Shown in pieces: positions 1 to 6,857 of a stretch of 15,314 nt of DNA. Source of the DNA: Actinobacteria bacterium UBA2541 (GTDB taxonomy: Bacteria; Actinomycetota; Actinomycetes; Nanopelagicales; Nanopelagicaceae). The notes below the pieces were generated by a model. That model searched no databases. It saw only the letters and a program-made list of their open reading frames with translations, and was not told the DNA's origin. A program made the position numbers and the translations under genes. The first letter of the stretch is position 1; each line of letters starts with the position of its first letter. The DNA is taken from contig DDMR01000058.1 of NCBI GenBank assembly GCA_002340925.1, positions 10,362-25,675 on the forward strand, read 5' to 3'.

Positions 1-80
1 CTGAGCTTAGATTTGCCGTAACCTTTGCGGAGATAATAAATTCCACGCTGTTGAAGCTGTTGAAGAGAGAGTCAAAATGA
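1..80 (+). CDS. 3' end of an upstream gene (unidentified, partial)
   Basis: The third frame is open from the window edge to a TGA at 78-80, reading ELRFAVTFAEIINSTLLKLL then KRESK. Its stop overlaps the rluB ATG as ATGA, the commonest junction type in this window. A rival reading is frame one, ending LSLDLP at a TAA at 19-21, which would leave a 55-base gap before rluB. In actinobacteria the gene before this pseudouridine synthase is usually scpB (segregation and condensation protein B), and the short frame-one tail could be the end of a ScpB. The sequence shown is too short to choose or to name the product. Confidence 0.35.
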   Translation, partial: ELRFAVTFAEIINSTLLKLLKRESK

Positions 81-808
81 GCCTTATACGTCTACAAAAA
101 ATCCTTGCTGATGCCGGCATAGCTAGCAGGCGGGCAAGCGAACAGTTAATTCTTGATGGTCGAGTAAGCGTCGACGGTAATCAGATCTTTGAGCTGGGCA
201 TCAAGTTTGACCCGGAAATCTCTAAAGTTGAGGTAGATGGTGAGGCAATCAAGCTCAATAAGGTTAAGACTTACCTCGCATTTTATAAACCTCGGGGCGT
301 AATTTCCACTATGTCAGATCCTGAGGGACGTCCAAATCTAGGGGACTTCTTTGAGGAAAGGAATGAGCGGTTATTCCATGTCGGCCGCCTGGATAAGGAG
401 AGTGAAGGGTTAATTCTTCTGACTAATGATGGCACTTTCACCCACAGAGCTACACATCCAAGTTATGGCATGAATAAAAAATATCTTTTAGAGATCGAGG
501 GGCAATTCTTAAAGGAGCACATAGATCAGTTGCTGAAGGGGGTTGTGCTGGAGGATGGCATGGCACGAGCTCTGGAGGTCAAAGTGGTTCGAGAGGTCAA
601 CCCAAAGCATCATTGGGTCGAAGTGTCGTTACATGAAGGTAGGTTCCATATCATCCGTCGGATGTTTGAATTCCTGGAGATAGAGGTTATCCGCTTAATT
701 CGAACAGAGTTCGGTCCGATCTCAATCGGTGAAATAAAGGAGGGCCGTTGGCGAGCCCTAAACTCGGTTGAGGTAGATAATCTATATAAGGTTTTAAAGT
801 TAAATTAA
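77..808 (+). CDS. rluB: 23S rRNA pseudouridine synthase, RluB/RsuA family
   Basis: This 243-residue protein should convert a uridine in 23S rRNA to pseudouridine (E. coli RluB modifies U2605). Residues about 3-50 form an S4 RNA-binding domain beginning LQKILADAGIASRR. The KPRGV motif lies at 71-75, and the catalytic motif VGRLDKESEGLILLTNDG starts at 102, with D106 as the expected nucleophile. A later HEGRFHIIRRMF stretch is the family's third conserved block. The ATG at 77 is preceded by a GAGAGAG Shine-Dalgarno-like run (66-72) and overlaps the upstream stop. The length is normal for the family. Actinobacterial genomes commonly carry this gene between scpB and cmk, which fits what follows. 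The exact target uridine is inferred from the family only. Confidence 0.93.
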   Translation: MSLIRLQKILADAGIASRRASEQLILDGRVSVDGNQIFELGIKFDPEISKVEVDGEAIKLNKVKTYLAFYKPRGVISTMSDPEGRPNLGDFFEERNERLFHVGRLDKESEGLILLTNDGTFTHRATHPSYGMNKKYLLEIEGQFLKEHIDQLLKGVVLEDGMARALEVKVVREVNPKHHWVEVSLHEGRFHIIRRMFEFLEIEVIRLIRTEFGPISIGEIKEGRWRALNSVEVDNLYKVLKLN

Positions 809-852
809 TAAATCAAAGCCATCAAAATACATTTATTAATATATCGTTTTTT
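804..852 (+). terminator. possible AT-only hairpin with T run after rluB
   Basis: A perfect 10-base inverted repeat, ATTAATAAAT (804-813) and ATTTATTAAT (831-840), encloses a 17-base loop and overlaps the rluB stop codon. Six T residues follow at 847-852. The position suits a terminator. However, a stem made only of A and T with a long loop is weak, and such repeats arise easily in AT-rich DNA. Confidence 0.3.
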
Positions 853-969
853 CAGTGATATTAAATGTTTATTTGTCGCTTATTCAACGCTTGTTTCTCT
901 CTCAGTTATTAATTTATCGATTTTTCGTAAAAGTCATTTTCAAGGGGCTAGCTTTGTCGCTTTTTTCAA
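842..969. repeat. short degenerate repeats in the rluB–aroH spacer
   Basis: Two word families recur in this AT-rich spacer. TTTGTCGCTTATTCAA (872-887) and TTTGTCGCTTTTTTCAA (953-969) match apart from one substitution and one extra T. A shorter relative, GTCATTTTCAA, lies at 933-943. TATCGTTTTTTC (842-853) and TATCGATTTTTC (915-926) match at 11 of 12 bases. All lie upstream of the aroH promoter on the same strand. They could be regulator sites or remnants of local duplication, and no function can be assigned. No convincing small gene is seen in 809-1053. Confidence 0.45.
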
Positions 970-975
970 GAATGG

Positions 976-989
976 TTTTATCGATAAAA
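976..989. promoter_or_regulatory. 14-base palindrome upstream of aroH promoter
   Basis: TTTTATCGATAAAA is a perfect palindrome centred about 60 bases before the predicted aroH transcription start, so it could bind a dimeric regulator. A partial relative, TTATCGAT, lies at 914-921. In DNA this AT-rich, chance is a real alternative. Confidence 0.3.
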
Positions 990-1019
990 TGTTATACAGT
1001 TTAATTCCTTTAATCTCCC

Positions 1020-1047
1020 TTCACGTACAGAGGGGTCAGGGTAGAAT
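1020..1047 (+). promoter_or_regulatory. predicted promoter of aroH–tyrA, leaderless type
   Basis: TTCACG (1020-1025) and TAGAAT (1042-1047) form a -35/-10 pair with a 16-base spacer. The -10 box ends six bases before the ATG at 1054, so transcription should begin at or within a base or so of that ATG. No Shine-Dalgarno sequence fits in between. Leaderless messages are common in actinobacteria, and this spacer is the only long one before a multi-gene plus-strand run. Confidence 0.6.
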
Positions 1048-1053
1048 CTGGGC

Positions 1054-1449
1054 ATGAATTCCGTAAGAGCTTTTCGAGGGGCCACTCAACTGTCCGCCGA
1101 CACTAAGGAAGAGATGAAGAGTGCGGTCGTGGAGCTCCTCAAAGAAATCCTGTTCTCAAATTCCCTATCAGCCGACGATTTGATTTCCATCCTTTTCACT
1201 GCGACTCCAGATCTTCAAAGCGATTTTCCGGCTGCGGGAATCAGGGAGTTTGGCTTGCTCGATCTACCGCTAATTTGCGCACAGGAGCTCGACATTAAGG
1301 GAGCACTTCCAAGAACTGTCAGACTCATGATTCACGCCAACTCTCCGCTCTCCAGGAATGAAATCTCCCATATTTACCTCCGCGGTGCGGCTGTTTTGCG
1401 CCCAGATCTGGCTAAAGGGCTTGAAGAACCAAGAGACGATCAAAAGTGA
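1054..1449 (+). CDS. aroH: monofunctional chorismate mutase, AroH type
   Basis: This 131-residue protein should rearrange chorismate to prephenate, the committed step toward tyrosine and phenylalanine. It aligns along its length with the Bacillus subtilis AroH trimer family rather than the all-helical AroQ type. Known active-site positions are present: R8 in RAFRGAT, R64, C75 and E78 in CAQELD, R90, and Y108 in HIYLRGA. The VLRPDL block at 114-119 is also typical. The start is the ATG at 1054, just downstream of a -10 box and without a Shine-Dalgarno, which suggests leaderless translation. Its stop overlaps the GTG of the prephenate dehydrogenase gene, so the two consecutive pathway enzymes are probably translationally coupled. 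Confidence 0.93.
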   Translation: MNSVRAFRGATQLSADTKEEMKSAVVELLKEILFSNSLSADDLISILFTATPDLQSDFPAAGIREFGLLDLPLICAQELDIKGALPRTVRLMIHANSPLSRNEISHIYLRGAAVLRPDLAKGLEEPRDDQK

Positions 1450-2516
1450 GCCTAGTAGGACCGATAAAGATTATTGGCTGTGGCTTGATTGGAACCTCCC
1501 TCGCCTTGCGCCTCAAGGAAGAGGGTCTTGCGCTTATTTTGGCCGATACAAGCGCCAGAAATCTTCAACTTGCCTCCGATTTGCTTGAGTGCAAGGAGGT
1601 TGCTGAGAAACCGAGCCTCATCATCATCGCAATACCGCCCGAGTATGTCCACGACGTAGCGATGGCTGAATTCGCATTGCACCCCGAAGCAATATTTATA
1701 GATGTATGCGGGGTTAAGTCTAAACTGATGCATAAGGTTGAAAGTTTTCCGGAATTATCTCGCAAATATGTATCTGTTCATCCGATGGCAGGTCGAGAAA
1801 TTTCAGGACCGGAGAGTGCTAGGTCCGATCTCTTTAAATCAAGAGCTTGGCTGGTTACTAAATCCGAGAATTCCACTGATGAGGCGGTTGCGACAGCTCG
1901 TGAACTTGGAGCCCTAATGGAGTCCACTATTTATGAAATGGATGCAGTTACTCATGATTCGGTGATAGCAGCAATTTCACACTTGCCACAAATTCTAAGT
2001 TCAGCCCTAGGTGCCAGTCTTAACGGGGTTGATGTTGAGAGACTCAATCTGGCCGGACAAGGCTTGAGAGATGTTTCGCGTCTCGCTGATTCAGATCCCG
2101 AACTTTGGGGGAGTCTGCTGATTGCTAATTCAGGTGAAATCCTTCCGAAAATCAGTGAAGTAATAAATCGACTTTCTAATCTCGCAGAAGCTCTTGAGAG
2201 AGACGATGAGAATTCTGTAAGGGTATTTCTAACTGAGGGTCGAGCGGGCAAGAATAGGATTCCTGGAAAACATGGTCTTGCTAAACGTGATTACACATAC
2301 CTTCCAATTGTTATCGATGATAAGCCGGGCGGATTAGCTCGAATATTTAATGAATGCGCCGAGATTAAAGTCAATATTGAAGATCTAAGTATAGAACACA
2401 GCCCTGGTCAAGCGGTCGGACTAGTGACTCTTGCTCTCTCTTCTGATGATGCCGCAAGATTACAGAAACACTTGGTAGCAAAAGGGTGGTTGGCGCACGC
2501 TCCAAGAAAAGATTGA
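1446..2516 (+). CDS. tyrA: prephenate dehydrogenase with C-terminal ACT domain
   Basis: This 356-residue protein oxidatively decarboxylates prephenate to 4-hydroxyphenylpyruvate using NAD(P)+, in tyrosine synthesis. The N-terminal Rossmann fold shows GCGLIG at 11-16. The family's catalytic motif VHPMAGRE contains H112, and a second conserved histidine lies in SHLPQ (H179). A helical dimerisation domain follows. Residues about 286-346 look like an ACT domain (LPIVIDDKPGGLARIFNECA), a likely site for feedback by tyrosine. The GTG start overlaps the aroH stop as GTGA, with no Shine-Dalgarno of its own, so translation probably depends on ribosomes finishing aroH. A 69-base gap separates it from cmk-der. 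Whether arogenate is also used cannot be judged from sequence. Confidence 0.94.
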   Translation: MSLVGPIKIIGCGLIGTSLALRLKEEGLALILADTSARNLQLASDLLECKEVAEKPSLIIIAIPPEYVHDVAMAEFALHPEAIFIDVCGVKSKLMHKVESFPELSRKYVSVHPMAGREISGPESARSDLFKSRAWLVTKSENSTDEAVATARELGALMESTIYEMDAVTHDSVIAAISHLPQILSSALGASLNGVDVERLNLAGQGLRDVSRLADSDPELWGSLLIANSGEILPKISEVINRLSNLAEALERDDENSVRVFLTEGRAGKNRIPGKHGLAKRDYTYLPIVIDDKPGGLARIFNECAEIKVNIEDLSIEHSPGQAVGLVTLALSSDDAARLQKHLVAKGWLAHAPRKD

Positions 2517-2552
2517 TTCATCTGCTTCTTTAATTCTCTAATTTTCTTAGTG

Positions 2553-2579
2553 TTTAGAGCTTTCTTAAGGCAGTAAGGT
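2553..2579 (+). promoter_or_regulatory. weak candidate promoter before cmk–der
   Basis: TAAGGT (2574-2579) ends six bases before the ATG at 2586, placing a start site at about the ATG as in aroH. The only upstream box is a poor TTTAGA (2553-2558) with a 15-base spacer. The AAGG inside the same element could instead be a short Shine-Dalgarno seven bases from the ATG, so the assignment is uncertain. Confidence 0.3.
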
Positions 2580-2585
2580 TCGCGT

Positions 2586-4550
2586 ATGGCCGGAATAGTT
2601 GTAGCAATTGACGGTCCCAGTGGATCTGGAAAATCGAGCACGTCGAAAGCAATCGCAATACGTGCAAATTGGAATTACCTAGATACTGGTGCGCTTTATC
2701 GCGCTGCAACCTGGATTGCACTAAATAAAGGTGTTTCTGAAGGTTGGGAGATTATTGCTGCAATAAAAGAGCAATCAATTGTATTTTCAAGTGATCCGAG
2801 GAATCCACAGATACTCTGCGGAGAGGTAGATGTTACAGACGACATACGTGGAGTGAGAGTGACTGACAATGTCAGTCGAATTAGTCAGATTGCAGAACTT
2901 CGATCTTTCCTTGTCGATATGCAGCAGACAATCATTTCGAAAAGTGAAAAGGGAATTGTTGTAGAAGGTCGCGATATCGGCACAGTTGTTGCGCCAAACG
3001 CTGACCTAAAAGTTTTTCTCTACGCAGATTTACAAGCAAGAGCGCTGCGACGTGAAAGTGAAGAGATAAAGGCGGATAAGGCTGCCGACGTGGCACAGTC
3101 GCTAAGTAGCCGAGATCTCCTCGACTCAACTAGAAAAATCTCGCCCCTTCGTCCTGCTGAAGATGCTCTTGAACTCGATTCCACTGAATTAGATCTTGAT
3201 GAAGTTGTTGATTTAATTTGGGAGTGGCTCACTCGGAAGAGTCTTTTGGGGTTACCAAAGGTTGCGGTTATTGGTCGGCCAAACGTAGGAAAATCAACTT
3301 TGGTAAATCGAATCATCGGTAGACGAGAAGCGATTGTGGAAGATACTCCAGGAGTCACTCGTGACCGGGTGAAGTATGAAGCGGAATGGAATGGTCGTCG
3401 CTTTATTTTGATTGATACTGGCGGTTGGGAAGTGGCGCCTGAAGGAATTTCGGAGAAAATTACCGCTGGTTCCGAAGCGGCGATAGCAGAGGCAGATGTC
3501 GTGCTTTTTGTTATTGACGCTCAAGTTGGCGCACTCGATGAAGACCAGTCATTAGTAAATTTACTGCGCAAGTCCAAGAAGAAGATAATTGTTGCGGCAA
3601 ATAAAGTAGATGGAACAACTGAAGAGACAGAAGCGCACGCACTCTGGAATTTAGGATTCGGTGAACCAAGATTTGTTTCAGCTTTACATGGTCGAGGCAG
3701 CGGAGATTTACTCGATTATTTAGTGAAGGAATTGCCGGAAATCGGTTCCGAGAAGGCCGACGATGGATATCGTCGGATTGCTCTAGTGGGTCGACCAAAT
3801 GTTGGAAAATCGAGCCTCCTAAATATTCTTGCAGGGGAGTCTCGCGTAATTGTCGATGATGCTGCTGGAACAACGCGTGACCCAGTTGATGAGCTCATTG
3901 AGATTGGTGGATCTACTTGGCGTTTTATCGACACAGCTGGAATACGTAAACGCGCGCACCAAGATAGTGGAACTGATTATTACGCCTCATTACGAACAGC
4001 ATCTGCTCTCGAACGTGCCGAAGTTGCCGTTGTGGTCCTTGATGCTTCAGTGCCGCTGACCGAACAGGATCTTCGAATAGTGAGCATGGTTGAAGAAGCA
4101 GGCCGTGGGCTAGTGATTGTCATGAATAAATGGGATTTAGTGGATGAAGAACGTCAGATCCAATTGGACAAGGAGCTTGAACGAAATCTTGAACGCTTCC
4201 CGTGGGCCCAGCGAGTAAATGTTTCAGCTAAAACTGGTTGGCATCGAGACCGGCTAGCACCCGCACTGCGCACCGCAATTTCAAGTTGGGAGAAACGGAT
4301 TCCTACGAGCAAACTTAATTCGTTCTTGGGTGCACTTATCGGTGCAACTCCACCTCCGGTTCGCAGCGGCAAGCAGCCAAAGATTCGTTTTGCAACTCAA
4401 GCCGCAATCTGTCCGCCTAAGTTTGTGGTTTTCGCGACTGAATTTGTTGAGACCTCTTATCGTCGATTTATTGAGCGTCGTTTACGCGAAGAGTTTGGTT
4501 TTCCAGGAACACCGGTAGAAGTTGTGGTCAAAGTAAAAGAGCGCGACTAG
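2586..4550 (+). CDS. cmk-der: fused cytidylate kinase – GTPase Der
   Basis: This 654-residue protein joins two essential enzymes. Residues 1 to about 218 are cytidylate kinase, which phosphorylates CMP and dCMP with ATP: P-loop GPSGSGKSS at 10-18, [11 protein letters not shown] at 31-41, and VEGRDIGT at 126-133. Residues about 224-654 are Der (EngA), the double GTPase for 50S subunit assembly. G domain 1 has GRPNVGKST at 230-238, DTGG at 277-280 and NKVD at 339-342. G domain 2 has GRPNVGKSS at 402-410, DTAG at 449-452 and NKWD at 514-517. The C-terminal KH-like domain covers about 570-654. There is almost no linker, and the reading frame is continuous. Fused Cmk-Der proteins occur in several actinobacteria, whereas M. 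tuberculosis has adjacent separate genes (Rv1712, Rv1713). Confidence 0.95.
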   Translation: MAGIVVAIDGPSGSGKSSTSKAIAIRANWNYLDTGALYRAATWIALNKGVSEGWEIIAAIKEQSIVFSSDPRNPQILCGEVDVTDDIRGVRVTDNVSRISQIAELRSFLVDMQQTIISKSEKGIVVEGRDIGTVVAPNADLKVFLYADLQARALRRESEEIKADKAADVAQSLSSRDLLDSTRKISPLRPAEDALELDSTELDLDEVVDLIWEWLTRKSLLGLPKVAVIGRPNVGKSTLVNRIIGRREAIVEDTPGVTRDRVKYEAEWNGRRFILIDTGGWEVAPEGISEKITAGSEAAIAEADVVLFVIDAQVGALDEDQSLVNLLRKSKKKIIVAANKVDGTTEETEAHALWNLGFGEPRFVSALHGRGSGDLLDYLVKELPEIGSEKADDGYRRIALVGRPNVGKSSLLNILAGESRVIVDDAAGTTRDPVDELIEIGGSTWRFIDTAGIRKRAHQDSGTDYYASLRTASALERAEVAVVVLDASVPLTEQDLRIVSMVEEAGRGLVIVMNKWDLVDEERQIQLDKELERNLERFPWAQRVNVSAKTGWHRDRLAPALRTAISSWEKRIPTSKLNSFLGALIGATPPPVRSGKQPKIRFATQAAICPPKFVVFATEFVETSYRRFIERRLREEFGFPGTPVEVVVKVKERD

Positions 4551-5122
4551 TGCTAAGACGCGGAGAAATTCTGACTATTCCAAATGCGATTACCGGAGTT
4601 CGTGCTCTTGGGATACCACTCTTTCTCTGGGCATACTTAAGTGTTGAAAATACGGGCCTAGCCCTCACAATTCTTGTTATTGGTGCAGTGTCGGATTACT
4701 TCGACGGAAAAGTTGCAAGGTTACTTAATCAAGAATCCGCTTTAGGCGCTGCCTTGGATCCAACAATTGATCGCCTTTATATTGCTGCCACGGTTATTGC
4801 TCTGGTTATAAAAGAAGTTGTTCCATTGTGGCTGCTCATTCTTTTGATTAGCCGAGATCTATGGATGGTTGTAGTGCTTGCAATTAAGAAATCTCGTGGG
4901 TCTGGAGTTTTTGAAGTTACTTTTCTCGGCAAGGCGGCAACATTTAATCTTCTTTACGCTTTTCCTTTCCTCCTTGTTGCAGGAGATAGTGGGATCGGAG
5001 AAATTTTCTTCATTGCTGGTTGGGGCTTTGCCATCTGGGGTATTGCTTTGTATTGGGTTACCGGGTTGCAATACACATATGTTGCGATCAGAGAGATAAA
5101 GAGCAATAATTCCCCGAACTGA
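4550..5122 (+). CDS. pgsA: CDP-alcohol phosphatidyltransferase (PgsA-like)
   Basis: This 190-residue membrane protein belongs to the CDP-alcohol phosphatidyltransferases, which swap the CMP of CDP-diacylglycerol for an alcohol. The full metal-binding signature is present: D49, D52-G53, A56-R57, G66, D70 and D74, with the family spacing. Several hydrophobic segments, at about 15-30, 36-50, 76-100, 100-115, 130-145 and 150-175, fit an integral membrane enzyme. It resembles phosphatidylglycerophosphate synthase, and the cognate M. tuberculosis gene is Rv1822 (pgsA2). The acceptor (glycerol-3-phosphate or another alcohol) cannot be fixed from sequence. The GTG start shares one base with the Der stop (TAGTG), so translation is probably coupled. 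Confidence 0.85.
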   Translation: MLRRGEILTIPNAITGVRALGIPLFLWAYLSVENTGLALTILVIGAVSDYFDGKVARLLNQESALGAALDPTIDRLYIAATVIALVIKEVVPLWLLILLISRDLWMVVVLAIKKSRGSGVFEVTFLGKAATFNLLYAFPFLLVAGDSGIGEIFFIAGWGFAIWGIALYWVTGLQYTYVAIREIKSNNSPN

Positions 5123-5148
5123 AGTAGTAAAACCTGATCGGAGTCAGA

Positions 5149-5529
5149 ATGTCTATAGTCCCAAGTGACTTGCAGTTCACTAAGGAGCACGAGTGGGTTG
5201 CCACAACTTCCACCCAGAACGTTTTTCGCGTCGGCATTACCGACTTCGCTCAGTCTGCTTTAGGGGATATCGTTTATGTGCAGTTGCCGAAAGTTGGACA
5301 GGCCCTCAAGGCAGGCGAGGTTTGCGGAGAGATTGAATCAACTAAGAGCGTTTCTGAGATCTATTCGCCGCTTACTGGCGAAGTCACAGCTGTGAATACA
5401 AATCTAGATGGGGCCCCAGAGGTCATAAATTCCGAACCCTATGGATCAGGTTGGATACTGGAAATTGCAATTTCGGGCGAGGCACCAACACTGCTTAGCG
5501 ATGGGGAATACGAGAAACTAACGGCTTGA
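5149..5529 (+). CDS. gcvH: glycine cleavage system H protein
   Basis: This 126-residue lipoyl carrier shuttles the aminomethyl group of glycine between the P, T and L proteins. The lipoyl-lysine motif ESTKSVSEIYSP places K66 as the modified residue, and DIVYVQLPKVG and the C-terminal GWILEI are standard for the family. The start ATG is preceded by GGAG (5140-5143) at five bases. It lies 26 bases after the phosphatidyltransferase gene, too close for a glycine riboswitch, and none is seen. The P protein gene (gcvP) is five genes downstream. gcvT is not in the window. Confidence 0.96.
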   Translation: MSIVPSDLQFTKEHEWVATTSTQNVFRVGITDFAQSALGDIVYVQLPKVGQALKAGEVCGEIESTKSVSEIYSPLTGEVTAVNTNLDGAPEVINSEPYGSGWILEIAISGEAPTLLSDGEYEKLTA

Positions 5530-5559
5530 CCCGCTCAAATAGATTGAATACTGTCAGCC

Positions 5560-5565
5560 TATAGT
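5560..5565 (+). promoter_or_regulatory. candidate -10 box of the FHA gene promoter
   Basis: TATAGT lies 39 bases before the GTG start of the FHA gene, predicting a start near 5572. No good -35 box is seen at 16-19 bases: TTGACC at 5526-5531 is too far and TTGAAT at 5544-5549 is too near. The promoter may therefore depend on an activator or be weak. Confidence 0.4.
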
Positions 5566-5569
5566 TGAA

Positions 5570-5584
5570 CCTCAAGGTTTGAGG
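5570..5584. promoter_or_regulatory. inverted repeat at the FHA promoter, possible operator
   Basis: CCTCAA–GGT–TTGAGG is a perfect 6-base inverted repeat lying over the predicted transcription start. The word AACCTCAAGG (5568-5577) that contains its left arm recurs exactly at 7368-7377, in front of the second MerR gene. Two MerR-family regulators are encoded next door, so an operator for one of them is an attractive inference. A short 5' leader hairpin is the alternative. Confidence 0.45.
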
Positions 5585-5604
5585 GTGAGATTCGGGGGGA
5601 TGTT

Positions 5605-6111
5605 GTGAGGACGCCACCTTCCGATTCCTCTAGGGAATCCGATAAGTCAAATAAAAAAGATTTAACGAGCACGCTCAACATTGCTTCTTTGCGTTCGGTT
5701 CCCGACTTCATTTCAGAGAAAACCCTTGTAGATTCACTCAGCTCTGAAGAGTTCAATGTATTAAAGAACTTGCCGAAAGATAGTGGGATGTTGATTTCAC
5801 TGGCTGGCCCTGGCAAAGGTGCAAGGTTTCTCTTAGATACAGATTGCGTAACAATCGGTCGTGATGCGACGAGTGAAATCTTTCTAGATGATGTAACCGT
5901 TTCGCGAAAGCATTGCCAAATTTCAAGGCTAAAGAACGGTTCGGAAACAGCATTTGAGATTGAAGATTTGAAGAGTTTAAACGGAACATATGTAAACGCA
6001 GTTTCTAAGGCGATAGCTTCCCTAAGCCATGGAGATGAAGTGCAAGTTGGTAAGTATCGCCTAACTTTCTTTCGTCCAGTAACTGGGCAAAGATCTGGCG
6101 AAATAGATTAG
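5605..6111 (+). CDS. garA: FHA-domain regulator, GarA/OdhI type
   Basis: This 168-residue protein has an N-terminal tail and a C-terminal forkhead-associated (FHA) domain at about 62-157. The phosphothreonine-binding residues are intact: G85-R86, S100-R101-H103 and N126-G127-T128. FLDDVTVSRKH and GDEVQVGKYRLTF closely resemble M. tuberculosis GarA. GarA and OdhI inhibit 2-oxoglutarate dehydrogenase and control glutamate enzymes until kinases phosphorylate a tail threonine. The tail motif ETTSVFRADFL of GarA corresponds here to DLTSTLNIASL (19-29). The second threonine is kept (T21), but the first is leucine (L20). The GTG start follows GGGGGGA (5594-5600); an ATG at 5600 is out of frame. The position after gcvH matches Rv1826-Rv1827. 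Function is inferred from homology and context. Confidence 0.88.
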   Translation: MRTPPSDSSRESDKSNKKDLTSTLNIASLRSVPDFISEKTLVDSLSSEEFNVLKNLPKDSGMLISLAGPGKGARFLLDTDCVTIGRDATSEIFLDDVTVSRKHCQISRLKNGSETAFEIEDLKSLNGTYVNAVSKAIASLSHGDEVQVGKYRLTFFRPVTGQRSGEID

Positions 6112-6142
6112 ATATTAACTAGAGATTAATTAAGGGGAGTCC

Positions 6143-6856
6143 ATGAGTGTTCCAGCGCGTGCCTATCTGAGTATCGGCGAAGTCCTAAGCAAATTGCGAG
6201 GAGAATTTTCGGACATTACAATTTCGAAGATTCGCTTCCTAGAATCAGAAGGACTAATTGACCCTCAGCGCACCCCATCCGGTTATCGCAAATTCACGAA
6301 TGTGGATTTAGAGCGTCTGCGTTATGTTCTTTCAGCGCAGCGAGATCAGTATCTTCCACTCCGAGTTATTAAAGAGAATCTCGACGCGCTCGATAGAGGT
6401 TTAACTCCATCTCCAACCCCAGGATCACCAGCAACTCCGAGATTGGCGACAGTAGATGGCGAATTCGCTCCATCAAATTTCATACATGATAGTCAGCTGC
6501 GGTTGTCACGAGATGAATTACTGGAGTCATCGGGCCTGCTAGAGGCGCAATTGACCCAGATTGAATCCTTTGGATTGATTGAAATGAAAGGTCGCTACTA
6601 CGACGCGGATGCGCTCTCGGTTGCACGAGCTGTTGCGGAAATGTCCTCCTTTGGAATAGAGGCCCGCCATCTTCGTAGCTTTAAAACAGCGGCTGACCGC
6701 GAAGTTGGTTTAGTAGAACAAGTCATAACACCTTTGTTGCGTCAGAAGAATCCAGAGGCTCAGGCGCGTGCCGAAGAAGTTCAGCGCGAACTTGCCTCAC
6801 TTTCAATTCGTCTGCATGCAGCTCTGGTGGCCTCTGGTTTACACCGTTCAAAATAA
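6143..6856 (+). CDS. ftsR: MerR-family regulator, FtsR/Rv1828 type
   Basis: This 237-residue DNA-binding protein has a MerR helix-turn-helix with wing at about 8-75 (YLSIGEVLSKL, KIRFLESEGLIDPQRTPSGYRKF). A proline-rich stretch follows at about 92-100, and then a second winged-helix-like effector region ending in a long helix (AEEVQRELASLSIRLHAALVASGL). This two-part architecture and the position two genes after gcvH match M. tuberculosis Rv1828 and Corynebacterium FtsR, an activator of ftsZ. No cysteine cluster for metal sensing is present. GGGGAG (6133-6138) lies before the ATG, and the 31-base gap from the FHA gene suggests shared transcription. Control of ftsZ here is inference. Confidence 0.88.
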   Translation: MSVPARAYLSIGEVLSKLRGEFSDITISKIRFLESEGLIDPQRTPSGYRKFTNVDLERLRYVLSAQRDQYLPLRVIKENLDALDRGLTPSPTPGSPATPRLATVDGEFAPSNFIHDSQLRLSRDELLESSGLLEAQLTQIESFGLIEMKGRYYDADALSVARAVAEMSSFGIEARHLRSFKTAADREVGLVEQVITPLLRQKNPEAQARAEEVQRELASLSIRLHAALVASGLHRSK

Positions 6857-6857
6857 A

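Noticed and set aside
1358..1588. Plus-strand open frame overlapping the aroH–tyrA junction
   Set aside because: It lies out of frame across two well-supported genes and has no recognisable domain.
3020..3358. Open frame of 112 codons on the minus strand inside cmk–der
   Set aside because: It is antisense to a clearly conserved protein, has no family match by eye and no ribosome-binding site. It is the expected shadow of the codon bias of the real gene. The same applies to the antisense frames at 1452-1733, 1952-2251 and 3511-3873.
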